The notes: generated by a model not told the origin, from the sequence alone. A stretch of 13,802 nt of DNA from Nitriliruptoraceae bacterium (GCA_007121975.1 SKJO01000149.1:1-13802), one strand, 5' to 3'. Shown: positions 6,931-13,423, numbered from the stretch's first letter. Program-made: numbers and translations.

Positions 6931-6943
6931 GGCCGCGGCCTCA
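6928..6943. repeat. Perfect 16-bp palindrome spanning both convergent stop codons
   Basis: TGAGGCCGCGGCCTCA is its own reverse complement. Its first three bases are the hydrolase TGA and its last three are the reverse of the coaA TGA. It could fold as a hairpin in either transcript, but without a loop at full pairing and without a T-tract it is at best an unusual bidirectional terminator. Confidence 0.7.
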
Positions 6944-7876
6944 CAGCTTGCGCAGATACACCCGGTTGACCGCATGGTCGCCGGCCTTGCGCAGGATCAG
7001 GTCGGCCCTCGAGCGGGTCGGCAGCACGTTCTCGATCAGGTTGCGCCCGTTGATCCGGGTCCAGATGTCGTGCGCCGTGGCGTCGGCCTGATCGTCGCTG
7101 AGCGTGGCGTAGCGGTGGAAGTAGGACCGCGGATCGCGGAAGGCCGTCTGCCGCAGGGTGTGGAAGCGCTCGATGTACCAGCGCATGATGTCGTCCTCCT
7201 CGGCGTCCACGTAGATCGCGAAGTCGAAGAAGTCCGACACGAACACCGTGTCGCCGTTGGTGCCGGTCTGCAGGACGTTGAGCCCCTCGACGATCAGCAC
7301 GTCCGGCTGGCTGACCACGATGCACTCGTCGGGGACGATGTCGTAGCGCAGGTGGGAGTACACCGGCGCGGAGACCTCGGACTGCCCGGACTTGACGGCC
7401 GAGACGAAGCGCACCAGGGCGGCGGCGTCGTAGGACTCGGGGAAGCCCTTGCGCTCGAGCAGCCCGCGGCGCTCGAGTTCCTCGTTGGGCAGCAGGAACC
7501 CGTCGGTGGTCAGCAGCGCCACCTCGGGGTGGTCGGGCCAGCGCGACAGCAGGGCCTGCAGGATGCGCGAGGTGGTCGACTTGCCCACCGCGACCGAGCC
7601 GGCCACACCGATCACGAACGGGACCTTGGCGGTGAGCGAGCCGAGGAACGTGTCGGTCGCCCGGTACAGCTCCTGGGTCGCGGCCACGTACAGGTTGAGC
7701 AGGCGGGACAGCGGCAGGTAGACCTCCACCACCTCGTCGAGCGAGAGCCGGTCGTTGATCCCACGCAGCCGCGTGAGGTCCTGCTCCTCGAGGGTCAGCG
7801 GGGTGGCCGAGCGCAGGGCGGCCCACTCGTGGCGTGCCAGCTCGATCCACGGTGAGGGCACGGTGCGGTGGGGCAT
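6941..7876 (-). CDS. coaA: Type I pantothenate kinase
   Basis: Catalyses the first and usually rate-limiting step of coenzyme A synthesis, ATP-dependent phosphorylation of pantothenate. The 311 residues match the bacterial CoaA length and pattern: PYxxF-like N-terminus reduced to PSPWIELARHEW, RGINDRLSLDEVVEVYLPLSRLLNLY, the P-loop GVAGSVAVGKST (90-101, K99), LLTTDGFLLPN (D125), KGFPESYD (143-150), APVYSHLRYDIVP (170-182), DVLIVEGLNVLQ (192-203), and the C-terminal RADLILRKAGDHAVNRVYLRKL region typical of CoaA. ATG at 7876 is the start, with GGAGGT about ten bases upstream. It is divergent from pgpH with 81 bp between. CoA feedback inhibition is usual for the family. This is a secure call. 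Confidence 0.97.
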   Translation of the reverse strand: MPHRTVPSPWIELARHEWAALRSATPLTLEEQDLTRLRGINDRLSLDEVVEVYLPLSRLLNLYVAATQELYRATDTFLGSLTAKVPFVIGVAGSVAVGKSTTSRILQALLSRWPDHPEVALLTTDGFLLPNEELERRGLLERKGFPESYDAAALVRFVSAVKSGQSEVSAPVYSHLRYDIVPDECIVVSQPDVLIVEGLNVLQTGTNGDTVFVSDFFDFAIYVDAEEDDIMRWYIERFHTLRQTAFRDPRSYFHRYATLSDDQADATAHDIWTRINGRNLIENVLPTRSRADLILRKAGDHAVNRVYLRKL

Positions 7877-7908
7877 GGGGTGCGCGACCTCCGGAGGGTG
7901 ACGTGCTG

Positions 7909-7914
7909 AGGCTA
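7909..7914 (-). promoter_or_regulatory. Candidate -10 element (TAGCCT) for coaA
   Basis: Minus-strand TAGCCT fits TAnnnT and predicts a start near 7902 and a leader of about 25 bases carrying the GGAGGT site. It shares the CTAG tetramer with a plus-strand candidate facing pgpH. No clear -35 is seen. Confidence 0.4.
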
Positions 7915-7918
7915 GATC
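7913..7918 (+). promoter_or_regulatory. Weak candidate -10 element (TAGATC) for pgpH
   Basis: TAGATC matches five of six positions expected from the TAGAtT-like pattern and overlaps the coaA -10 on the other strand. It would start transcription near 7925, giving a 33-base leader before ATG 7958 with AGGA at 7945-7948. Confidence 0.25.
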
Positions 7919-7957
7919 GTCGGGGCGGCGGCGTCGGGGCGCGCAGGATCGCCGCCG

Positions 7958-10213
7958 ATGGGCGACACTGGAAGGACCCGAACGCGTGAGAGCCCGGTGA
8001 CCCGAACCCAACGACTGCTGCTGGTCCAGCGCATCATCGCCGCTGCGCTGGTCACGCTCGTCGTGCCGGCGGTGATCGCGGTGGGCAGCGTCGCCGACGA
8101 GCAGCCCGTGCGTGAGGGCGAGCCGGCACCACGCACCGTGTTCGCCGACGAGCAGGTCCGCATCACCGACGCCGAGGCGACCGAGATCGCCCGGGCCCGG
8201 GCGGCGGAGTCGGTGGAGCCGATCGTGGTCGCCGACCGCGATGCGCAGGCCGCCATCGTGCGCGATGTCCGCGAGGCGTTCATCGCCACCCGGGCGGTGC
8301 GCGTTCCGGTCAGCGACGGCCCGGACTCCCCGCCCCGCATCCCGCCGCGCCCCGAGCAGACCGAACGGCTGCTCGAGCAGGAGCCCGAGATCCCCCGAGA
8401 GGTCGCTGAGGGACTCGTCCGGCTCGGGGACCCCGAGCTCGAGGTCGTCGAGCGCGAGACGATCTCGGTCGCCCAGGAGTTCGCGCGCCAGCGCATCGGT
8501 GAGGACGACCTCGACGACGTGCTCGAGGACCAGCTCCCGGTCGAGCTCGCACTGCGCTCGCTACCCGGCGACACCGCGACCAACATCGCCGATCCGCTGC
8601 TGCGCCTGTGGTTGCGTCCGACCGTCACGGTCGATCCCGAGGCCACGGCCGCGGCCCGGGAGCGGGCCGCCGAGGAGATCGACGAGGTGGTCGAGATCTG
8701 GCGGCGGGGCGAGGCGATCGTGCGCGAGGGCGAGGTCGTGGAGCCGATGCAGTTGCGCGCCATCGAGCAGCTCGGGCTGACCGGCGCCACGCCCCTGCTC
8801 GACCTGCTGCGCGCGGGGCTGGCGATGCTGCTGGTGACCCTGGTGTCGGCGGTCTACCTGCAGCGCATGCAGCCCTACGTCTGGGTCACCGGCAAGAAGC
8901 TGGTGCTGCTCGGGATGCTGGTGGTCGCCTACGCCGGGCTGGTCGTGGGCACCAGCCTGCTGACCGAGGCGACCTCGGCCGGCTGGGCCTACGCGGTGCC
9001 CTCGGGGGCGATGGCGATGCTCACGGCCCTGCTGATCCATCCGGTGGTCGGCATCGCGACGATGCTGCCGGCGGTGGTGATCGTGCTGCTCGTGCTGCCC
9101 AGCGCCGCGCCGTTCGCCCTGTTCGCCGCGGCGGCCGTGCTGGTCAGCGTGCCCCTGACCATCGCGATCGGCTCGCGGTCGCAGCTGCGTACCGCGACCG
9201 TGCGTGCCGGGCTGACCTACCCGTTGCTGGCGGCGGCGATCACGGTCGTGTTCGGTCCCCGGGAGGATCTGCTGGTCGCGATCGGCGCCGGCATGCTCAA
9301 CGGCGTGGTCACCGCCGTGGCCGTGCAGGGCGCCATGCCGTTCCTCGAGACGGCGTTCCGGCTGCCGACCGTGACCGCACTGCTCGACCTCGCCGACCGC
9401 AACCACCCACTGCTCCGCGAGCTCGAGACCAAGGCGCTGGGCACCTACAACCATGCGGTCATGGTCGCCCACCTCACCGAGCGCGCCTGCCGCGCGGTGG
9501 GCGCCGACCCCCTGCTGGGCTCGGTGGCCGCGCTCTATCACGACATCGGCAAGGTGCGCCAGCCCCACTTCTTCATCGAGAACCAGCAGGGCATCGCCAA
9601 CCCGCACGACGACCTCGACCCCGAGGTGTCCGCGGTCATCCTGCACAGCCACGTGGTGGACGGGGTCGAGCTCGCCACCGAGTACCGCCTGCCCCCCGAG
9701 GTGGTCGCCTGCATCGGCAGCCACCACGGCACGATGCTCGTCAGCTACTTCTACGACAAGGCCGTGCGGCAGGCCGGCGGTGACCGGTCGGCGGTCGACG
9801 AGGCCCACTACCGCTACCGCGGGAGCAAGCCGCGCAGCAAGGAGGCAGCGGTGCTCGTCCTGGCCGACTGCAGCGAGGCCACGACCCGTGCCATGGCGAT
9901 GTCGCGGGGGACCATTCCCCGCGACGAGATCGAAGCCACCGTGGATCGGCTGCTGCAGGAGCGCATCGACGACGGACAGTTCGACGACTGCGAGCTGACC
10001 TTCCGGGAACTCGAGCTGGCCCGCACCACGATCGTGGAGTCGCTGGTGGGCATCTACCACCCCCGCATCGCCTACCCCTCGACCGATCCCGCCCAGGCCG
10101 ATCCCGCCCAGACCGATCCCGCCCAGGCCGCAGGGCTGTCCGACCTGCCCGACCTGCCGCCGTTCGCCGTCGACCTGCCGGCCCCGGGGCGTCCGCCGCC
10201 GTCCGCCGGCTAG
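7958..10213 (+). CDS. pgpH: PgpH-type 7TM-HD membrane phosphodiesterase (putative cyclic-di-AMP hydrolase)
   Basis: A 751-residue integral membrane protein with the full 7TMR-HD layout: an anchoring helix (about 21-43), an extracytoplasmic 7TMR-HDED domain (about 44-280, opening with VREGEPAPRTVFADEQVRI and ending with RRGEAIVREGEVV), seven membrane helices (about 281-455) and a cytoplasmic HD domain (about 485-705). All expected metal ligands are present: H499 (GTYNHAVM), H528-D529 (HDIGK), H565 (HSHVVDG), H589-H590 (SHHGT) and D637 (LADCSE). Characterised homologues in Listeria and Bacillus hydrolyse cyclic-di-AMP. The gene stands alone, without the phoH and ybeY neighbours usual in Firmicutes. 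ATG 7958 (AGGA nine bases upstream) is preferred over an in-frame GTG at 7997. A proline- and aspartate-rich tail (708-751) carries a small tandem repeat. Confidence 0.92.
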   Translation: MGDTGRTRTRESPVTRTQRLLLVQRIIAAALVTLVVPAVIAVGSVADEQPVREGEPAPRTVFADEQVRITDAEATEIARARAAESVEPIVVADRDAQAAIVRDVREAFIATRAVRVPVSDGPDSPPRIPPRPEQTERLLEQEPEIPREVAEGLVRLGDPELEVVERETISVAQEFARQRIGEDDLDDVLEDQLPVELALRSLPGDTATNIADPLLRLWLRPTVTVDPEATAAARERAAEEIDEVVEIWRRGEAIVREGEVVEPMQLRAIEQLGLTGATPLLDLLRAGLAMLLVTLVSAVYLQRMQPYVWVTGKKLVLLGMLVVAYAGLVVGTSLLTEATSAGWAYAVPSGAMAMLTALLIHPVVGIATMLPAVVIVLLVLPSAAPFALFAAAAVLVSVPLTIAIGSRSQLRTATVRAGLTYPLLAAAITVVFGPREDLLVAIGAGMLNGVVTAVAVQGAMPFLETAFRLPTVTALLDLADRNHPLLRELETKALGTYNHAVMVAHLTERACRAVGADPLLGSVAALYHDIGKVRQPHFFIENQQGIANPHDDLDPEVSAVILHSHVVDGVELATEYRLPPEVVACIGSHHGTMLVSYFYDKAVRQAGGDRSAVDEAHYRYRGSKPRSKEAAVLVLADCSEATTRAMAMSRGTIPRDEIEATVDRLLQERIDDGQFDDCELTFRELELARTTIVESLVGIYHPRIAYPSTDPAQADPAQTDPAQAAGLSDLPDLPPFAVDLPAPGRPPPSAG
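10082..10126 (+). repeat. Three tandem 15-bp units within the pgpH tail
   Basis: Three in-frame copies of (A/G)CCGATCCCGCCCAG at 10082, 10097 and 10112 encode T/A-D-P-A-Q repeats after the HD domain. Units differ at the first base only. This looks like a recent expansion by slippage in a disordered C-terminal tail, and could vary between strains. Confidence 0.9.
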
Positions 10214-10214
10214 C

Positions 10215-10499
10215 TCACTCGGCGTCCTGACCGTAGGCGAAGCCGGCGTCGAGCACCTGCGCGCTGTAGCTGCGGAAGGCGATCACGGTCTCGGAGCGTC
10301 GGATCCCGCCGACGCGACCGATCGAGCCGGCCACGATTTCGGCCAGGTCTTCGTTGCGGGCCGCCCTGACCTTCAGGATCAGGTCGTAGCGGCCGGTCAC
10401 CGAGTAGGTCTCGGCGACCCCCTCGAGGCCGGCGACGGCCTCGGCGACCTCGGAGATCCGGTCGACCTCGACCTCGAGCAGCACGAACGCGGTGATCAC
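10215..10499 (-). CDS. Stand-alone Lrp/AsnC ligand-binding (RAM) domain protein
   Basis: A 94-residue protein consisting of just the RAM domain of Lrp/AsnC regulators: a beta strand VITAFVLLEVEVD, helix RISEVAEAVAGLEGV, AETYSVTGRYDLILKVRA (the conserved VTGxYDLILKV strand-turn), helix NEDLAEIVAGSIGRVGGI and strand ETVIAFRSYS. There is no helix-turn-helix, so it cannot bind DNA alone. Such small proteins are widespread in actinobacteria and are thought to sense amino acids or to modulate partners, with no settled role. GTG at 10499 has AAAGG seven bases upstream. Its stop lies one base from the convergent pgpH stop, which leaves no room for a terminator. It is divergent from the sigma-factor gene. 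Confidence 0.88.
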   Translation of the reverse strand: MITAFVLLEVEVDRISEVAEAVAGLEGVAETYSVTGRYDLILKVRAARNEDLAEIVAGSIGRVGGIRRSETVIAFRSYSAQVLDAGFAYGQDAE

Positions 10500-10522
10500 G
10501 GGCTCGCCTTTCCACGCCCGCC

Positions 10523-10532
10523 ACGCTATCGT
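10523..10532. promoter_or_regulatory. Back-to-back -10 candidates facing the RAM-domain gene and the sigma gene
   Basis: On the minus strand TAGCGT (10528-10523) predicts a start near 10516 and a 17-base leader for the RAM-domain gene. On the plus strand TATCGT (10527-10532) predicts a start near 10539, giving the sigma gene a leader of about 309 bases. Both fit TAnnnT and share the TA step. No clear -35 is seen for either. Confidence 0.35.
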
Positions 10533-10707
10533 CATGATGGGCGGTCGGCGACTGGCCGCACACGAGGTGCCTGTGCGCCAAGCGCATGTCTGAGGGAAGC
10601 GGGAAGGTGCCGGCGCTGACGGGCGTTCAAACGCTCGGAGGCCGGCCCCAGGGCTGATGACGCGGCCCACTGCCGAGCCCGACACGATGCTGTCGCGCGG
10701 CCACCGC

Positions 10708-10800
10708 CCATCCGTCGGCACCAACGGCCGACCGGCTCCGAACCATCCGTGCGATGCTGCGGTTGAAGGCCGTGAGTATCCGCCGCCCCGCCCCATCCGT
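10708..10800 (+). repeat. Three direct copies of CCATCCGT upstream of the sigma gene
   Basis: Identical 8-mers at 10708-10715, 10743-10750 and 10793-10800, spaced 35 and 50 bp apart, in otherwise unrelated flanking sequence. The last abuts a weak TAGTCG hexamer (10800-10805). They could be binding sites for an activator or repressor of the sigma gene. Confidence 0.5.
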
Positions 10801-10847
10801 AGTCGCAGCCGGATCGCGACCCCCGAGCCGCCCGTCAGGAGGCCCCG

Positions 10848-12005
10848 GTGAACCACACCGACTTGCCCACCGCCGAGGTCGCGGTCGAGGAACTCCTCGA
10901 TCGCTCGACCGAGCGTGGCTACGTGCTGCTCTCGGAACTCCAGGAGCTTCACGTCCCCGAACTCCACGGTGACATGTGGGTCGAGGACACCGTCGCTGCC
11001 GCCCGCCAGCAGGGGCTGCAGGTCATCGATGACGTCGCCGACGATGCTCCGGAGGACGTCGTCGATCACACGGCGGCGTTGACCACCGACCTCGTGCGCC
11101 AGTACCTCAACGACGCCGGACGCCACGCCCTGCTCACCAAGGAGGACGAGGCCGACCTGGCCAAGCGCTACCAGGCCGGGCTTGCCGCGGACAGCTTCCT
11201 GTCCGGGCGCGACGACCTCACCCGCAGCGTCAAGGCCAAGCTGCGCCGCATCAGCCGTGACGGCGCCCGCGCCAAGGAACGCATGGTGCAGGCCAACCTG
11301 CGGCTGGTCGTGCCCCAGGCCCGCAAGTTCTCCGGTCGTGACCTCGACTTCATCGAGCTCATCCAGGAGGGCAACCTCGGCCTGCTGCGCGCCGTCGAGA
11401 AGTTCGACCACACCAAGGGCTACAAGTTCTCGACCTACGCGGTGTGGTGGATCCGCCAGGCGCTGCAGCGTGGCGTTGCCAGCAAGGGTCGGACCATCCG
11501 CGTGCCCGCTCACGTGTGGGAGCTGTACGGCAAGCTGCGCTCGGCCGAGCTACGGCTGCGTCAGCAGAAGGGTGCCGACCCCACCGAGGCCGAGGTCGCC
11601 GAAGAGGTCGGTCTCACGCCCCTGCGGGTCCGCGAGGTCCGCGAGGCGATGCAGGAGCTGGTCAGCCTCGACCGACCGATCGGTGAGGACGGCGACGCCA
11701 CCATGGGTGACCTCATCGCCGACGCCGCCGTGATCGACCCGGCCGACACCGCCCTGGAGGGCGACGCGCTCAGTCAGATCGACGCCGCGCTCGCGGCCCT
11801 CGACGACCGTGAGCGCATCATCCTGGTGCTGCGTTTCGGGCTGCACGGTGAGGAGCCGCTCACCCTCGAGGAGATCGGCGCCCACTTCGGACTGACCCGG
11901 GAGCGCATCCGCCAGATGCAGAACCGCGCCCTGGCCAAGCTGCGTCACCCGTCCCGGGCCCACAGCCTGGCCGGGCTGCTCGACGTGCTGGACCGGGCCG
12001 CCTGA
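10848..12005 (+). CDS. Sigma-70 family RNA polymerase sigma factor (group 1/2, RpoD-like)
   Basis: A 385-residue sigma factor with all main regions: a short region 1.1-like domain (about 12-65, VEELLDRSTERGYVLLSELQEL), region 1.2 (80-110, TDLVRQYLNDAGRHALLTKEDE), region 2 (145-208) with NLRLVVPQARKF, IELIQEGNLGLLRAVEKFD and YKFSTYAVWWIRQALQRG, region 3 (214-270) and region 4 (312-368) with LEEIGAHFGLTRERIRQMQNRAL. Spacing and sequence are close to primary sigma factors, but the -10 recognition helix reads RQALQR where RpoD has RQAITR, so Q207 replaces the threonine (T440 in E. coli numbering) that contacts base -12. With AVWW rather than ATWW and VASKGRT rather than MADQART, I favour a group 2, non-essential relative. 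GTG 10848 has AGGAGG five bases upstream. The leader of up to 309 bases suggests extra control. Confidence 0.9.
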   Translation: MNHTDLPTAEVAVEELLDRSTERGYVLLSELQELHVPELHGDMWVEDTVAAARQQGLQVIDDVADDAPEDVVDHTAALTTDLVRQYLNDAGRHALLTKEDEADLAKRYQAGLAADSFLSGRDDLTRSVKAKLRRISRDGARAKERMVQANLRLVVPQARKFSGRDLDFIELIQEGNLGLLRAVEKFDHTKGYKFSTYAVWWIRQALQRGVASKGRTIRVPAHVWELYGKLRSAELRLRQQKGADPTEAEVAEEVGLTPLRVREVREAMQELVSLDRPIGEDGDATMGDLIADAAVIDPADTALEGDALSQIDAALAALDDRERIILVLRFGLHGEEPLTLEEIGAHFGLTRERIRQMQNRALAKLRHPSRAHSLAGLLDVLDRAA

Positions 12006-12018
12006 CCGACCCTTCCCC

Positions 12019-12042
12019 GGCCCACCGCTGCGGCGGTGGGCC
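12019..12042 (+). terminator. Stem-loop terminator after the sigma-factor gene
   Basis: GGCCCACCGC and GCGGTGGGCC form a perfect 10-bp stem with a TGCG loop, 14 bases after the sigma-factor stop. The tail is only GTCATCTGT, so no true T-tract follows, as is usual for high-GC actinobacteria. The next gene starts just 20 bases later with no visible promoter between, so some read-through is likely. Confidence 0.7.
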
Positions 12043-12061
12043 GTCATCTGTCGGAGTCGCC

Positions 12062-13333
12062 GTGGGCCTGCCCGCGATCCACCGCCGGATGCTGCTGGTC
12101 GTGGCCGGCCTGCTGGTGCTGACCCTGGTGGGGATGGTCGCGCTGTGGCCACGTGCGGATGACCTGCCGGGCGCCGAGGCCGAGGTGCCGGATCTGGTCA
12201 CCGCCGAGGTCGTCGCCGTCGAGACCATCCTCGACGATCCGGACCCGGCCCTGGGCGGCTCGGGCGAGCTGCTGGTGGTGACCCTCGAGCTGCTCGGAGG
12301 CGACGAGGTCGGTGAGTTGGTCGACCTCGAGGTGGTGCCCGAGGGCTACCCGCCGTTCGTGGTCGGTGACCGCGTCGAGCTCGACCGGGTGCTGATCGAC
12401 GGCGAGGAGCCCGCCTGGTTCATCGTGGACTTCCGCCGGTTGCCGACGTTGTGGTTGCTGCTCGGACTGTTCGTGCTGGCCGTCATCGCCGTGGGTGGCT
12501 GGCACGGCCTGCGCTCGCTGCTGGGGCTCGCGATCAGCCTGCTGATCGTGGTGTACTTCGTGGTGCCCGCCATCCTGGTGGGTCGTAACCCCCCGTTGGT
12601 CGCGATCGTGGGGGCGATCGCGATCATGATCGTCACGCTGTACCTCGCCCACGGGGTCAACGAGATGACCACCTCGGCGATCATCGGGACCGGGGGGGCG
12701 CTGCTGCTGACGGTGGGGCTCGCGGTCGTGATCGTCGATCGGGCCAAGATCACCGGCTACGCCTCCGACGAGGCCAACCTGGTCAGCTTCGCCTTCGAAG
12801 GTCTGGACCTGCAGGGGCTGGTGCTCGCCGGGTTGATCATCGCGGCCCTTGGTGTGCTCGACGACGTCACCGTCAGCCAGGCCTCGACGGTGTTCGCGCT
12901 GCACGACACCGATCGCACGCTGAGCTGGTCGGCGCTGTTCTCGCGTGCCATGAAGGTCGGACGCGATCACATCGCCTCGGTGGTCAACACGCTGTTCCTG
13001 GCGTATGCCGGCGCCTCGCTCGCGTTGCTGGTGCTGTTCTCCACCAGCGGGCTGCCGGCCACCGAGATCGTCAACTCGGAGGTCTTCGCCGAGGAGCTGG
13101 TCAAGACCGTGATCGGCTCGCTCGGCCTGATCGCGGCGGTGCCGTTCACCACCGCCCTGGCCGCGCGGGTGGCGGTCAGCCGCGCCTCCGAGCCTGCGCA
13201 CGACCCGGGGCCGGCTGCGCGGCCCGGCGTGGAGCCGGACGACCCTGACGACCTCGACGAGGAACAGCGCGCTCAGCGCTCCTGGGCGCGGTACCTCGAC
13301 GAACGAGGCGATGGCCCGCACGACGCGGGCTGA
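12062..13333 (+). CDS. YibE/F-like integral membrane protein
   Basis: A 423-residue membrane protein of the YibE/F family. One helix at about 11-29 is followed by an external domain (about 40-125, LVTAEVVAVETILDD and GYPPFVVGDRVEL), then about seven or eight helices (about 128-372). The family hallmark GVLDDVTVSQAST (264-276) and the nearby GRDHIASVVNTLFLAYAGASL (300-320) are clear. The C-terminal tail (373-423) is acidic and cytoplasmic. The molecular function is not established for the family. GTG 12062 is supported by GGAG five bases upstream. There is no promoter between the sigma-factor terminator and this gene, so transcription may depend on read-through. This family in Gram-positive bacteria is often found near other membrane genes; nothing here points to a substrate. 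Confidence 0.9.
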   Translation: MGLPAIHRRMLLVVAGLLVLTLVGMVALWPRADDLPGAEAEVPDLVTAEVVAVETILDDPDPALGGSGELLVVTLELLGGDEVGELVDLEVVPEGYPPFVVGDRVELDRVLIDGEEPAWFIVDFRRLPTLWLLLGLFVLAVIAVGGWHGLRSLLGLAISLLIVVYFVVPAILVGRNPPLVAIVGAIAIMIVTLYLAHGVNEMTTSAIIGTGGALLLTVGLAVVIVDRAKITGYASDEANLVSFAFEGLDLQGLVLAGLIIAALGVLDDVTVSQASTVFALHDTDRTLSWSALFSRAMKVGRDHIASVVNTLFLAYAGASLALLVLFSTSGLPATEIVNSEVFAEELVKTVIGSLGLIAAVPFTTALAARVAVSRASEPAHDPGPAARPGVEPDDPDDLDEEQRAQRSWARYLDERGDGPHDAG

Positions 13334-13354
13334 GCGGTCGGTGGGCGAGCCGGG

Positions 13355-13372
13355 GATGTCGCAGATGTCGCA
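13355..13372 (+). repeat. Tandem pair of GATGTCGCA upstream of the last gene
   Basis: Two exact, adjacent 9-bp copies (13355-13363, 13364-13372) placed over the -35 region of the candidate TAGTCT promoter. A one-turn-spaced pair would suit a regulator binding on the same face, but chance duplication is possible. Confidence 0.5.
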
Positions 13373-13377
13373 ACTGG

Positions 13378-13383
13378 TAGTCT
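13378..13383 (+). promoter_or_regulatory. Candidate -10 element (TAGTCT) for the last gene
   Basis: TAGTCT fits TAnnnT and predicts a start near 13390 and a 34-base leader with GGGAGG at 13411-13416, seven bases before the GTG. It is preceded by the tandem GATGTCGCA repeats. Confidence 0.4.
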
Positions 13384-13423
13384 TCCGACGCGGGGCAGGT
13401 GGGGCCGAGTGGGAGGCTCCGAC

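Larger units (their letters stand above)
10500..10847. other. 348-bp gene-free region between the RAM-domain gene and the sigma-factor gene
   Basis: I see no convincing coding potential here; a short in-frame stretch from 10657 has atypical arginine/proline-rich translation and no ribosome site. It contains divergent -10 candidates around 10523-10532, a GCGTT-CA-AACGC palindrome (10623-10634), small stems CGACA/TGTCG (10680-10695) and GTCGGC/GCCGAC (10714-10732), three CCATCCGT copies, and AGGAGG at 10837-10842, five bases before the sigma-factor GTG. It is probably a long regulatory leader. Confidence 0.6.

Noticed and set aside
5024..7855. A 943-codon plus-strand open frame
   Set aside because: It runs antisense through the EamA and coaA genes and out of frame through the hydrolase. 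Its translation is low-complexity (R, G, Q, H, D), an artefact of high GC.
8561..10060. A 499-codon minus-strand open frame opposite pgpH
   Set aside because: Antisense to a well-supported gene, with repetitive H/G/D/Q-rich composition and no domain.
10214..10214. A terminator between the convergent pgpH and RAM-domain genes
   Set aside because: The stops are separated by one base and I see no stem there.
10558..10640. Riboswitch-like strings in the sigma leader: AGGTGCC, then CTGAGGGAAGCGGG, then GGCGCTGACGGGCG, loosely like cobalamin or TPP elements
   Set aside because: The most conserved parts (the CGCAAC core of cobalamin, the CTGAGA and ACCTGATC parts of TPP) are missing, and the downstream gene is a sigma factor, not a transport or biosynthesis gene. 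A covariance-model search would decide.
10657..10851. A 64-codon plus-strand open frame upstream of the sigma gene
   Set aside because: No ribosome site, arginine/proline-rich composition, and it overlaps the sigma start out of frame. It is treated as leader DNA.
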